64,000 nucleotides of DNA from positions 14,558,001 to 14,622,000 of the forward strand of contig NC_092563.1 of the NCBI RefSeq assembly GCF_037975245.1. The letters run 5' to 3'. The notes beneath the pieces are model-generated. The model saw only the letters and a list, made by a program, of their open reading frames with translations. It was not told the origin of the DNA and did not search any database. The stretch comes from Apostichopus japonicus (lineage: Eukaryota > Echinodermata > Holothuroidea > Aspidochirotida > Stichopodidae). Position numbers and translations under genes: made by a program. Below are positions 49,606-63,800 of this stretch, one piece after another (the first letter of the stretch is position 1; every line of letters starts with the position of its first letter).

Positions 49606-51972
49606 CTGTAACAGATGGCAAGGAATGTATGTGTCATGTAAACAAGGGCAGATTATAGTTCACGTTGAACTGTGTAAAAGCAAATACCGCCCTCTCTAAA
49701 ACATCGCTTGTGGCGCGACAGTGGAATACTAAATATAGAATTGATATCAATCCCTCAGGAAAAGTGCCAACAAGCCTTAGAACATCTTTATTGACATGTT
49801 ATCGAACAAAATCTGTATTTTTTTTTTAGCTAGGTTGTCAGAGTATATAATTGGAAGTACATGTGGTGCAACAATTGGGTCAAATTGAGGCAAATTTTGA
49901 CCGCTTTAGGCCTCCCAGGAGCAGCGTACGAAAATTGATTACTACTGAGTTAAGAGGTTTGTTTACGAAAATTTCAGGCTCTCGTAGCGAAAAATCTTCA
50001 TGGCCATGATACGAAAAATTGATAATGAATTAGGTTAAGCTAGTGATAACTTTTATAAGGACTTAGAGACCAGAATACTTTGCCGATTTAGTGTGTTAGA
50101 CATTGGGGCAATTATATGGAGTATGCTACCAGAAAGTGAGCTATCTACGGGAGCTCATAAGCATCCTGATTCTGGTAAGTTTACTTACATCACTGAAGGT
50201 TACCTGAAAGATCAGCTGAAACACAATACTGGCTAACGGTCTCTCGTGCCAATTAACACTACTCCCAATTAAAAAATATTGATATCATACATAAAATAAA
50301 ACTAATAGCATAACTACCATCACCATGTTTCATCTTACACAGTGCATAAATATCACTATACCATCACATCGTTACTTCCTCCGCTCATCCCACCCACCCT
50401 CCCTCCCTCCTACCACCCCCTCCCCCCCCCCATTTGTCTTAAGCTTACCGTTGCCCCCTTGGTGGAAGGTCCAGCCACTGAGGTTAGAACAGTAATCAGT
50501 TTTTGTACATTTTCGTCACTATCTTCTCCGTATTTAATCTTCGCTATTTGTTTCAGGGCCCCTTGAAATTGAGCGAATGTTAAAGCAGTCTTGCCCTTCT
50601 CTTTGGACCTGTTAAAGAGACAGAGATACATTAAACAGTTTATTTAGATTACAATAGCTGCTGAGATACAATTAACAGGCATCCAGATTGAAAACAAATA
50701 ACTGTGACACCGAGGAACGCGTGAAAAGACATTCATATGTCTTAGCTCCCAAGTTATCTTGGTCTATTGCTATGCTAGGACATAAAATTCGGAAATATGT
50801 TAAAGGTTTGTGAAATATTATGTGATAGCCGATGATGTAGTTACACAATAGGTTACTAAACAGACAAAAGGTTACCATATATATCAGGCTATATCAACAA
50901 CAGGTAATGTTTCCCATGAAAATAAGAAAAACTTCTTATAAAATGTTAGCAAATATATACGGAAGCTGTTATGTGACATATCATGTTATATAGGAAGATG
51001 TTCGGTTCCAAATATTGACAGAAAAACAAAAACCAAAATTAAATTTTGGTCTCAGCAGTTTGAATCGTCGAAGGCTGAAAGGGTAACAAGTTTCTTCTCG
51101 TGTATGAAAGTTAAGAGGAACCGACATCTCGATCCTAACAGGATGATCTTCTTCAAATTGGGCAAATGGACTAAACAGGATCATCAGTATTCGCCACAAA
51201 TTTTAGCTTGCTAGTTTTCAAAGTACTTTTTCTAGAGGCCCTGATCCTCCACGTCATTTCCAACCACTGAGCAGGCGGTTAAAAATAGGCAATTAAACCG
51301 TCTTAGTTGTGAGTTATTATTTTGAGAGTGGTTGTAATATGCTTCTCTAAGTTTGGGCACGGGTGACCATTCTCAGACTTTCTAGCATATTTCGGGCAAT
51401 AGTGACGTCCTATAAATAGACAAGTGAATTCCTTGATCTGTAGAATTCAGATCGTGATAGGTACGACAGGGATTCTATTTTTTAAATTATTATTATTATT
51501 ATAAAAAAAAAATATATATTTTTTTTCTTTTAAACGAGTTACGCTAACGTTACATGTTGACAAAATTGTCCAGGTTTTAAGTTACTCGTAAGTTGGCAAC
51601 ACGTTTAAAGTACAATTTTTATCGGATTATACTAACAAGCTCTGTCTGTAATTCGCATGTCCTTTCAGAGACCACCATATATACGCCTATATTGAGAAAA
51701 CAAAAACCGCTATATAACCATACGTGAATTACAGACAAAAAATACCGAACTAAAACGGTTCCACAAAAAAAAGTCATCCATAATATATAGGGGAAATAAT
51801 CTTACTTAGTGAAGACTAAATCGATGTCCGTTCTGGTAAGTTTGCCGGTAATCAATTTTGCGTCATTCATCATCTTCATGAAGTTAGCGCTTGTAAGATC
51901 CTTCTTCTGCGCAGTCGCAGTAGAACCAAAGCCCACGTATTTTTTGTACACGTCTTGGATTGTTTTGGCCAT
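49423..51972 (-). CDS. TPPP: TPPP / p25-alpha family protein (complete, three exons)
   Basis: Exons 51972-51806, 50608-50449 and 49605-49423 join in phase to 510 nt, 169 residues. The product starts [17 protein letters not shown], has the p25-alpha core ([39 protein letters not shown]) and the highly conserved tail [20 protein letters not shown]. The GKGRGIQGR that follows fits the family GxGxGxxGR motif. The protein ends [12 protein letters not shown]. The length matches the short members of the family, without the longer disordered N-terminus of vertebrate TPPP1. Members bind tubulin, promote polymerisation and bundle microtubules, and are often linked to cilia and flagella. The ATG is preceded by a splice acceptor 19 bases upstream, so the 5' UTR is split. 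Confidence 0.96.
50449..50608 (-). CDS. TPPP: TPPP coding exon 2
   Basis: 160 nt, [20 protein letters not shown] to AGPSTKGAT. The acceptor is tctctttaacag and the donor is GCAACG before gtaagc. Confidence 0.95.
51806..51972 (-). CDS. TPPP: TPPP coding exon 1
   Basis: 167 nt, [10 protein letters not shown] to DLVFTK, ending in phase 2 at TTCACTAA before gtaagat. The exon begins at 51991 after the acceptor ttttgttcacag, leaving 19 bases of 5' UTR in it. Confidence 0.95.
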
Positions 51973-52214
51973 GTTGTAAGTATCGCAGGAACTGTGAACA
52001 AAATTAGACGTTACTGTAGAAAATTTAACAATTGATTACATGCATATATGAGAAAAAAAAACAAGCATAATTTAACAATTATGTATTAACCGGTTTTTGT
52101 TGTTGCAATAACTGATGCATAATTTAAGTTTATTTATTGTGGTGTTTTTGCTGTTGTTATTGTTGGCTTTTATTTAATTCTCAAATCTAAATTCCTGCTT
52201 TTAAGTTTGCTTAC

Positions 52215-52330
52215 GTCGTCCATAAATCGCGGATGAACTACGTGGAACTTCTAGTCATCCGTACAATCAGTATAATTAGTCCTTAGTACCTTGATGTTAT
52301 GCATGACTTTGAGTGTCTCGTGAGGGAAGA
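52215..52330 (-). other. TPPP: Possible 5' non-coding exon of TPPP
   Basis: A donor, GGACGAC before gtaagc, ends at 52215, about 220 bases upstream of the acceptor at 51991. If used, it would place an out-of-frame ATG (ATGGACGAC) just before the junction. The 5' limit is not visible; the end given is nominal. Confidence 0.35.
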
Positions 52331-55030
52331 CAGTCGTCTCAAGGATTGACGGATTAATATGAACACAAATCAATATCGCAGTGGCACTATTAATATGAAT
52401 CATACGTGTTATATAGGTGTAATTATTGCCTCTAATAAAAGCAACGCGCCGGGACTTCGCGCCATAAAAAATTTCACCGTGTTTTCTATCACCGACAGAC
52501 GACCTCACTTAATTTTAAAGGGAATATGCATACAGAGCCTACTAGATATGCTAGTATGACCACAACGAATCAACACTTTACAACACACCACTTGTCAGCG
52601 TTTATTTTATGGTTTCATTTCAATATTTTTTGTAATTTTGTAATTATTTTTGTATTCACAAGTTTCCATGGTGACATAAACTGACCAAAACCATTGGATT
52701 GCTGTACCATCAAGCGGTCTGTTTCGTTGCCTTACATGACAGGCCCTTTGAAAAGAACTGTACATTTTGGTTTCTGATAACGAAATCCATTGTGTTCTAC
52801 ATCACCCTAAGTCACAGAATTTGCCCCTCAGTCGAATCTGTGGATTTTTTTTTTTTTTTTTTCGAAGCTCTGTTAATATGTGTGTGAGCGTATGATGTGT
52901 ATTTGGGTACATGATTCTGAGGCCGGCAAAAGGTCGCAGTATAAACATAGGGTAAAGACAACCTTTGAAAACATACCATCATGAATGTGGCGTCAAAATA
53001 GATTTGGAAAACTTCAAGGGTAATTGCATCAATATGCTGGCATATCGTATTCATCAAATACCGAGGCGAAGGATATCACGTGACGAACCGAGTATAAAGA
53101 AACAAGGCTTTCAGGACAAAACGTACGTATATAGCCTAACTATATATCACATTTAGGGTACCATAAACTTGTCGGAAGGACTTGTAAACATTGTTACATA
53201 TACTACATATATGAGGTATGACGTCGAAGCAGCTATAAAGTGTGTAGTTAATTTGGTAGGCATATTACTGCGATGAAGTATTAATTTAAATTCACGGTTA
53301 GATTTGATTGAATGTACAGTTGATCATTTCAATGCAGTCTATGCACCCCGCCGCCCCCCCCCCCACTCCTTAACTTGTCCGCCATTATTAGCAAACGAGA
53401 AATAATACAGCAATCATGTCCACTGTGGAGAAAGCTCAGCAGACCATCTTCCGTTTCTACCCGGGACTTCCTCCTCCCCTCCACCCCTACCCCTGCACTG
53501 GCAGAAAAATTAAAGTTAGCCCCTAGCTGCACCTCTGAGGTATGACAATGAGGGATAATGTCAACCACCTCTCTCTTGCAGTGGTTCTTGTCACGGTATT
53601 CCTAGTTAATCCTGATCCGATATTTCTACCATTGCTTGATTGTGATACCAGGTATGACCAACCTTCCCCTCCCTGCCTACCCCTCCCCCTCCCCTCACTC
53701 CACAGATATTAAGGGCGACCATCAGACACTGCTTTGTTCAAAGTACAGGACTGCTAGGATGTCAATCTGTTTGTTTCCCTCTATTTCACAAGCCTCTTTT
53801 CCAAGTAAAAAACAACAACATAAAGACAAGTTTGATTGCTACCCTTATCTGTATCAACCTTCAGTGTACACACAGAGATATGGTCTGGTTAGACACACAT
53901 ATTACATCGGTCATTACATCGGGATGACCGGGGATTGTTGAACAATGTACAATATTGACAAATGGTAAAAACCCTGTAACTCGTTCTTGAGAGTGGCGTT
54001 CAATGACGTCATCAGATAAAGATCTTAAAACTATATATAACGTGGCTTTGACATTGGCTGTTTGATGTGTCAGGATGATTAAATTGCAGTAATTAGAGCG
54101 GAACAAACTTGCCCGAGGAATTTTGATACATCGCCGGAGAACGTAAGGAATTGTGTTGTTGATGTGTATTACGTTATCTTACGAGACACAGGGGTTGATT
54201 ATATTTGGGTCCCCATCGCGGATATAGCCCAGTGAAATGTTCGAAATGTCACACCGTTGACTTGATAACCCATTTCATGCTGTAACAAGGGAATTTCGCA
54301 GAGATGTAGGCATGTATGTATAGTACTAAGGTATGGATGGTATGGTGTACGTCCATTGAGGCATTTCAGTTAACACTCTGATTAACTCAACTTTTTTTCC
54401 ATTTTTAAATTCTTTCTTTTTTTAGTTGAATTTAGTAACTTTCGCTACTATCTGATGATAAAATCTCATGACAACACACTTCAGTTATATATACGTGAAA
54501 TATTTCATGTTTGGTTTTTGCATGTGATATGATAATAACATGAAGAAAGAGTCTCATCAGCAACGAAACTTTTAGAATCCATAACGGATGCATTATGAAT
54601 GCATTATTCGCCCATTTCATGAAAAAAGGCCATGTAAGGGAATTTTTATGATGGATCAACTTCGGAACCTTATTGTGAGTAAAACTTGTTAGGTTTGCCA
54701 AGTTACATGATAAGTGTTGACGTACGGTACGGCATGCTTTCACAGGGGGCACAACCACGTACGTTTCTGAGGGAGGGTATACTTTCATCCCCCCCCCAGA
54801 AGTAAATTCATCAAAACTTCTCAAAATGAAGACCCCTCCCCTGTACGTCATAATATCTTGGCCACCACCCCCCCCCTTCCCCACCGATACAGGAATGGTG
54901 GTTGCGGAAGGTAACGCAAGCATTATAGCTTAAACCGACGGACCCGTTTACTTGAATAAATTATCGAGAATCCTTGCCAACATATTTTGTGATAATTTCA
55001 CTGATAATACAAACATTATCATCATACACG
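52331..55030. other. Intergenic, no gene seen
   Basis: T-tract at 52846-52862, C-rich stretches at 53350 and 53460-53490, and two C-homopolymers at 54790 and 54868. No family signature in any short frame. Confidence 0.5.
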
Positions 55031-55036
55031 GTTGGA

Positions 55037-55310
55037 TTCAAGGGACGGATGCAGGATTTTAAAAACAAGGAGGGTGAGTCGTTAAAGCCGACTCCAATAT
55101 ATATGGTTCTGTGGGTAATACCCAGTGAAAAAAGGAATGAAATTTTAGACGTAAATGGTGCATTCTGAGTACATTTTAGGTAAGGTTCAATTCTATACAC
55201 ATAGTTGTGCTATAGTACCTACTTTTATTAATTTGTCTGTGGGATTGAAAAGGGCATTGAGTGAGTACACCCCCACTCCCCCAACCCCACCCCCCCCCGG
55301 TTCCGCGCCT
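55037..55310. repeat. Dispersed repeat family B, copy 2
   Basis: It starts 'agggacggatgcaggatttt', has 'gttaaagccgactccaatat' and ends with a C-homopolymer and 'ggttccgcgcctg'. The middle phrase is the inverse of the family B phrase at 22030 and 61513. Confidence 0.5.
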
Positions 55311-58300
55311 GAATGCCTCTCTGGCAATACATGCTTCTCGAAAAATCTCGCGATTAACCATTGCAAACTGAAGGGATCGATCTTATAACCATATAACCAT
55401 ACATGATATTATGTCTGTCCCTTAGAACAGACATAATAACACAGTATAGTGGTTTTCGCTGTTTCCATTAACGTACTGTTGACAGAGTGTGAGGCAACTC
55501 TGTCTGACGTCACGGGATTAGCGAGCTACAACGTTAGACTTAGTTTTGATGTATAGACGGACTCGTCTTTCAGTGAGGCTCTTACCACGCTGAGGAGATG
55601 TTGTTTTAATTAGGGCTCAGTTGGCAAAACAAGAACTGAACTGAACTGAAAAAATATAGTTTAAAGTATCATAATGATGAAAAACATATTTCGCTTTCGA
55701 GTAGACTGGAACCTGTGTCTTAAAGCAGCTGTTTTGCGTGGATTTTGATAAATATTCGATATAAAATATGTGACAAATATATGATAATCAAACAGCCTTC
55801 AATCATAGCAAAGTTACTACTAAACTTTCTTTTCAAATAATGTCAAAATCGACCCCCTTCTTGTTTATTGGATAACTTTCCATTAACTTTCTGCACTAAA
55901 AAACATGTTTATCTGAAAGAATAATAAGTTGTTGATAGGTTATCACAGACATACACCCCGTAGGACATTTTATTGTATCGTATTGTACTATATCGTATCA
56001 CAGCATATCACAATTACATAGCAAAGCATAGTACAACATATCAAATCACATTGCATCACATCCACATGTAATCTACATCAGACCACATAACATCAAATGT
56101 ACATCACACCATGTCATATCACCCTTTTCAATTACAACCAGGGAGTTGCTTTATTTGATGAAACTGCGTGTAATTCATGCAAATATTGCATGTTTTCAGC
56201 TATTGCAAGCAGAGGACACAACAAGTTACGTGGAGTAATACATTGGTTGATACTTAACTCTAGCAACATGGCCACGAAATACCATACATTATGTAGACAT
56301 GCACCAACGTACGTACTGCTGGCGACCGGCCTTTGACTCGTGATGACCTTTAACCTTTAAGCCAACACTTTGACATAATGCAGCAGTTTACGTTGCCGAA
56401 CATTATCAAAACACACCGTCACTTTCGAAACAACATTTGACTGAAATTTACCAGATATAATGTGTATAGTCCAGTATTTATATTGCAGACAAAATTTAAC
56501 ATACGGTTAGATTCTAAAAGGCAATGGGATTGGTAGATAAAATCATCAGCGTGCACAGGATTAGAAAGCCTATAGAGGAGGGGGCGAGGGCTGGGTAAAA
56601 CCTAAATTTTCCCGTTACTGATTTTAGGTAGGGGAAATGAATCTTTATGGTAGAGCTAGCGGCGGATCATGCATGATTATGTAAAGGAGGGGGTGGCCGA
56701 TGGGCCGATGAAGAAAAACACGACTCCCATAATAGAGGGGTGGATGTTCTCGCCTACAAAATGTTACAACCTTAATGGTGCATTCTACATTAAATTAGGT
56801 CTTTAATTAGTTTTGCTCTCACTACATTTGAATGTTTGTGTGAGGGCTGTTATACACCCCGAACTTTCTGGATCCACGCTTAAGGGCGTCATGGGTTCGG
56901 AGGAGTTGTCTAGTTCTTCCCGGACTGAATTTAAAAGAAACATACTCTCACTCATCACTATTCCCCGGACTCTCCCCCCCCCCCACTCCCGCCAATTAAA
57001 TTAATAGATAAATGATAATTACTAGCAAATGTGCACCTTCAATATCTGTCAATATGTCGCTTTAAGCATCTTGATGCGAAAAACAGTGACGCAGAGAGAG
57101 CGCTGAAGTGAGACTGTTGTAGTGTGACAAGCTCAGCACTATGTATGCCTGAATAAGACACTCGCTATCCCTTGTTCTCACAGCGATTTTGGCCAATATA
57201 AATGTGATACAGGAAATGAAATTTTACTCATTCCTTCGCCCTCGTATGTTAGGTTACATCACTAAATCATATAAAATGTACGTCTGTAGATACAGACACT
57301 GACTGCATACATACTGCAGGGATATGGAAACCAATACTGTAAGCAAAATATATACCGGTACGACTTAAACACGATACTAAACTATATTATGATTAACCAT
57401 GGAGGTCTGTTTTACCTCATAGGCAACGTAAAATATCAATTGCTTTAGAAGAATGAAGAAGATGCGTGGAACAGATGTGTGTCTTATTGTGTAACTGCAT
57501 ATTTGTTGATTCTCCAATTCTTCCATTAGATAGCATGCATGCTTTTGGTCCCTTGTGGCTGAATACTATGGTAGAAACACCTTAATAAAGAATAGGGGTA
57601 GGGTTGGGGGAGGGGTGTTAAAAGTCACCAGCAATGCCTTCAAAAGCTATACTAGAGAACCTTGGATATTTTCATCTTCAGGAAACAGTTTATTGAACAT
57701 GTATACAGACTATAGCAGCTTTTCAAAACTTGTAGTAATTTTAGCACACTGAAGACGGGGGGGGGGGGGGGGAGGGTAGGGAGCGAGTTAGGCTGTGCTG
57801 GGGACTTTTGTAATAGGGGGGATATGGAGCGAATTAGGCTGTGCTGGGGACTTTGTAATGAGGGGACTGCAAGTTCTCAATTGTAGTTCCGTTTCTGTGG
57901 AATAACATTATATAACATAACTCGCCAATTCTTAACGTATTAGTCAACATCAGGGTACAGTATATGTGTACCAAAAGATACCTATAGAAGCCCTAAAGTA
58001 GACTGTTGGGTTGTGACGTAACGAGTCGAAATAACCCATAGTTCACCAGCATAGGTTATGACCAAACTATGTTCGGATAATTCGTTACATTTGTATTCCT
58101 GCGGACGTTAATAGCAACGAGACACAATTATTTTACCACTTCATCAAAAGCCACTTTAAGCCCACTTTGATGCTTTACTGCCATCCCTAATGTACGTACG
58201 TAACCCCTCCCAACCCTGGCAACCCCCTGTCCATCCATTCCGGCTGTGTAAAATATCTATCGACCGTGATATCGCTATCGTTAACGACATATGTTTACAA

Positions 58301-60443
58301 AATGCAACTCCATGGGGAGGGGGTCTGTTACATCATCTCGAGTGTTCTTCTATGTGTGTGACTATAACCGCTTCGCTGAAATATTCCATAGTAACTACAT
58401 TATAGCTTACCATGCACATTACTACTACATCATAGCTAACTGTGCCTGAACCATAACTTACACATGGCTTACTATAGATACTAAACATGTAGGCCTACGT
58501 ATAGCCCTATATACACAATTGATATTGACATGACCTAAAGGCGGTCTAAACTGTGTGTATAGGACACTTTTCGATAATACATACCTTCAGTAGAATGTAG
58601 AATTACCAAGTATTTTATCAAATAAATTTGTACACGTTTTGCAATTGTCTTGATAGGAAAGAAATCCAATAGGAAGTATAATTTGAGTGATCAGCATGCA
58701 ATACGCAATGTTTGGTTTGTGTATCAGCTTAAAAGCTTAAAATACATGTCGTCAAACTGGTAAATTTATTAGACTATAAAAAAGAGTGGTTAAAAGACCT
58801 ATACGTATATGGAATACTACAACCGAGGTCACTCAAGCGAAACTGGGTTGAACTTGTGCAACAACTACCTGCAATTTAGTTGAAAGGCAACTCCATTCAT
58901 ACATGATGAAAATAGATCTATAACAGGTAAACAGACTAAAACAGTTAACTTTAAAGCTGAAAATTACACGTAACAAGTTAACAGGCCTGTTGACCTGGCC
59001 ATTGTAAGCTGTTTTAGTGTTCCTCTGTAAAGTTTGGTTAACAAGCTAAAATAAATATTTGGTTTAGACGGCAGCATCATTTAAGCGTCCCCGTTTCCAT
59101 ATCAACCGATCAACCATCGGATTGGATTTCATGGTCAATTTAGTCCGAGTATCTCTATATCGACCGTGTATATATATCACGTTTATAGCTGTATACGTTT
59201 GCGTAGGGTCGCTGCGGCTTGACGGTGATGTGCATGGGCTCCACAGAAAAAGAAAGACAATAAAGAGGGGAGGGGGTGGCCCTCGATACCTCTACTAGAA
59301 GGTTTTGAGATTTAACCTACTACTGCTAAATCTGCTATAACATATCCTAAATGACGGGAAAACCCACAAGGTATTAGAATAAAACTTGAACGCAAACGTA
59401 CTAGCACCCCCCCCCCTCCCATTTTGCATCTAAGCACCCTACATTGTAAAAAAAATCTCAGACGGGAGGCAACACCCCTACCCGGCCTTAAGCCTCCCCT
59501 TCCCCTCCAGTACAATGTGGATAAATACAAATTCTACAAAATGTACTAAGGTTTATCAAACTCGAATGGATTTTTTAATTATTAGTTAATTTAAAAATTT
59601 AATCACGAAACTCTGGGTTTGCCTTTAATGACTGAAATACTATTTCGATACTTTACTCGGTTCACTTGCTAAACTAACTGATCAATGCCACCAACAACAA
59701 TAAACACATATGACAGACGACGCCTTCGGATAACCTGATATTTATGTTTTCCCTCAATACATGTTATTATGATCCATTTATACGTCTTATTTGTTTCATC
59801 GAAATATATTCAATAATCGTCAGCCTCATCATGACATAATTATTACCGTTGCTCATAAAATTGCACGGAAATCCCGAAATAAGCATATTTAGGGCTATAT
59901 ACCAACTAACACTGCTATAGATAACAGCGTTCATATAAGGCTGCATAGAATTAGGCCTCATTTATTCAACATTCGGTCTTGATTTCCCCGATTCACTGCA
60001 GACGCAATTAATTCCATATCGTCTCGATTTACAATGCATTTGTGTATACTGTATACTGCACTGCAAGCGGCAGGGGAAATCATGAGCAAACTTGCCGCAG
60101 AAGGTTTTACAAGTGAAGAGCCTTTAGCCTATTTTTCTTTCAATATTTCAAATAAGTAACCCGACTAAATCCATACCTCATACGATGTGACTCGAGATTT
60201 ATACACTTGGCAATTTAAAGGATCAGTGCCCTTGCAGTAATTCACATTTTATTCACCATATTATGCAGATTTTGGCCAAACATGTACCGACAAATGTTGA
60301 TGTATCACACACAGTCTAAGTACGCTAAGTTAAATATATCATTGGTATGGTGTACAGTATATAACCTATGTACAGCCTATGTGTATAACCACGATATTAA
60401 GATACAATATGTTACTTACGTGGGCCTATAACCTACACCTCAG
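55311..60443. other. Intergenic, no gene seen
   Basis: A degenerate ATCACA/ACATC-rich stretch lies at 55965-56120. A 46-bp tandem pair ('gagcgagttaggctgtgctg') lies at 57780-57865 next to a G18-type tract. A fragment related to the 138-bp units of the GTAGC elements (cttaagcctccccttcccct) lies at 59400-59520. No gene is supported. Confidence 0.5.
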
Positions 60444-60818
60444 TTAAAGGATGACGTAAAGGTAAAGAATTAATGTTGATATATAGACTTCTAAAATTCA
60501 CTGATATATCAGTACAGATTGCATTTACAGGCTATGCCACATTTAATTTTTATTTTACAAACGTCCCTTTAAACATCTCTGGGTAATCAAGTATGAAGTG
60601 ACTGGACCAACAAGTCTATCATAGAGACCACTAAGTCAGTTCCTCATAGATACAAGATAATCGATTTAGCATTAAATGAGCATTACGTTGGTTTAGTAGC
60701 CTATATATATATCTTAAAAACCGGATATGCTAAGCAGCATTCCAGCACTCAAATTTGTCATTTTTTTCTTGGAATAGGACATTTCAAAATTAAAATTCTG
60801 CTTAAAGTCATCCTTAAA
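60444..60818. repeat. Family A repeat, copy 4, with terminal inverted repeats
   Basis: The left end reads ttaaaggatgac and the right end gtcatccttaaa, a 12-bp perfect inverted match. Inside are the family A blocks 'gtgactggaccaacaagtc' and 'taagtcagttcctcatag'. About 375 bp and no coding frame fit a MITE. It is the best-preserved copy in the window. Confidence 0.7.
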
Positions 60819-63800
60819 AGCAGCAGGTTATATTTACATTCCGTACCATCTCAGCAGGCTACGACACAAATATTGTTATTTTGGTTTAAATATATATACC
60901 AAGCGAGTTATAATATATTTTAGCAACAAGAGCTTGTCAGCTTTGCTACGGTCGTCAAGGCTTGGCTTCAGTGTTTTCATCGTTTCCAACCGACTTAGTT
61001 AATGATGTTTCCCCCCGGCACTTATACATTGAACCTTGATACCATAGCAACATGATGCCTATACATGTCTGGTCCGTACGTGATACCATTAATGCATATG
61101 ATGAACAGATATATACACAGACATTTTCGTCATTCATCGCATACTGATTTATACAACTGTAATGTTAAAGCGGTATTTTGCGTTGTTTTGTATACGCCCT
61201 TAATCATTTCCGCAAGTGAGAAGTAAGTGGACTAAAGCAATTGCTTAAGTTTCAAGTATACCCATGGCTCCCCCCACCCCCCACCCCACCCACACATACA
61301 TTTAGCGGCTTTCTGCAACCTCAGCCACTAACTCGATCTTCATCATCATCATCATCATCATCAGTTCTCTCCTACGCCAATTCAGTTCCAAATCGGGACA
61401 ACAGGCCGTTGAATTCACTTTTAATTTCATCACTCTTAGCCTCTTAGGCCTAATTTATAGCCTAAATATGCCCCAGAATGCATCACTCCAAATATTAAAA
61501 TATTGTCTTTTGGAGTCGGCTTTACCCCTTCCTTCTTAAAATAGTGAATCCGCCCTGGAACGAAGTGTCTTCGCTTTCCCGTACTTTTCATATATGTTTA
61601 ATTGTAACAGTTAAACCACGTGCAAGATGCATCTTATAAGCGTAGGCCTATATGTCAAAGTATCTTATATACAATAGCCTGAACAAAACTCAACTTCATG
61701 TTTACTTTCACAAGTAATAATTAACTTTCATATCCTACACATGCAGTTTGTTATCAACATACGAACACCTGTGTGAAAGCCATGATGAGACATACTTCGA
61801 TATGATACACGCGTTATCATGGACGTACGTATTGCTCGTTCGTATATAGACGAATATGCATATGTGCCGTCTGAGAGATGCAATCATTTACTTTATGTAT
61901 TAGCATGAGATTTGTATTTCAGGTCATCTGTATTGACTATAATTCTAAGTATGCTAAAAATTGCTAATTTTTTCTTTCATTTTTTTTCAAAAGTACTTCG
62001 GCCGTGTTGCATGTATAGTAGGCCAACCAACATGGTTCAGAAGTGTCGTGCCACTCCGATCCCTAGCCCCCCCCCCCCCTCCCCCAACCTCTATCTTGCC
62101 CATTGCACCTTCACTGTTAGTTCATGTGGTCATGTACCACTGAAGTACGGTGGTCCTGAAGGGTGCATTGGCTTGGCACGACATCCCACCACTTTTACAA
62201 TATTTGCTACGTTAGTGTAATTATAACTAATTGATAATTAATTGGCTAATACAACTTCAGACTGATATGGATAAAATGAAATGTATGCGATTAGCTATGA
62301 TCATTTAAACGTGTTGAAAATTATCCACGTTTCTATTCTTTCATATCTATAGCTTAATTATAGGCCTTTGTTTTATGCATTTTAGCATTTCCTATCCTCC
62401 TTTAGCCTAGGTACTTTCGATCAGTTCCATGCCGCACATAAACAGTACGTAGTGACAATGATTTTCATACGTGCAGCCATCACTAACGTTCGTTAACATT
62501 CAAAGTAACGGGATATTATTATAAACTACATGTTTCTAGTATTGGTTTCATTTTTTGTGTATATTATTAAATGTAAGCCATTCAGTGAAGAAAAATGCCG
62601 AAGTTCGGGTTATCCTCCCCCCCCCCCCCACCCGTGTCCTATATGGCCCTGCTTTGTGTATCTCATCATTCATTTTAAGCATGGTTCATATTAATATTAG
62701 CACAATTAGCTTAATTATTTTAACTTACAAAAGCAGCTCCCTGCTTTAGAGTTTCTCGGACTTCCACTCCAAAGCACACGCACCAAACAACAATTTGTAC
62801 GGTCGATATATTCTTGTTTCCATAGAAACAAACTTGCAAAACAATAACATGGCAACTCGCGCTATCGGAGGTCAAATTCATATTATCATGTTAACCCAGT
62901 ACCTGCACATGCAGTCTCACATATCACAGCAGTTTATAAGTACGTAGGCTCATCAGACGTACCAATATAACGGATGTATTCCTCGTTTCATTTTTTTTCA
63001 CGAAATTAATAATTTTACTGCTAATTTGTCAATGCGAATAAACCGACAGCACTGCTTATTGTACGCGATGATAACACATACTAGCCTACGTATATATATA
63101 TAGGTTATACTTTCTCTTTCGTTTTGTGCCTAAAATTCAATTTCAGTGAAAAAAATATAACTACGAGCAAGGAACGAACATAAACAAGAAAACAATCAGA
63201 ATACCCAGAACTGAGACCTACTGAGAGAACTTACCTCTTTTCTTACGGCAAAAAGAAATCTCGGCTGATAGCTTTTTTTCGAATAATCCTATCGAATGAG
63301 TAAATCAGAACCTAACCTGTTTTCCTTCAGCGTGCAGAGCTAGAGTGACGAGTTAAACAAGGAAGGGAATTTCCATAACAAACCACGTACATCAAACTGA
63401 ACACAACTCACTACAGAATACGAACAGTGTGCATGCTGAAAACGTGAAAGCTACACACGGATTTCCGTAGACCAAATATCAGTTGGCTATATGCTAAACA
63501 GTTCGATAGAATAATGAATGAAAAAAAGGCTTTCTAGATCCCGCTTACCAACACACACACACTATTGTGTATACGTTATGTTACCAGCAATACGCGCGGT
63601 GCAGGGAAGATCTTTGCCCTTGAGGGGAAAAATAATTGGTTCGAAAGGAAACGTTTGGAGTTTTTGACATGCGCACACACAACAACTGCCAAAGGGAGAT
63701 AAAAACCCATCGTTAGATAACATAGCATTACACAGACACGGACATAATCTTAATTAGGTCAGGAACGTACTTGGCAATGGGGAAGATATTGAAGATATAC

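Noticed and set aside
54432-54923. 163-codon minus-strand open frame
   Set aside because: Low-complexity glycine runs come from C-homopolymers, and no family signature is visible.
63232-63319. Possible minus-strand exon bounded by gaaaacag and gtaagt
   Set aside because: All three frames contain stops. It could only be a non-coding exon and no gene is close enough to claim it.
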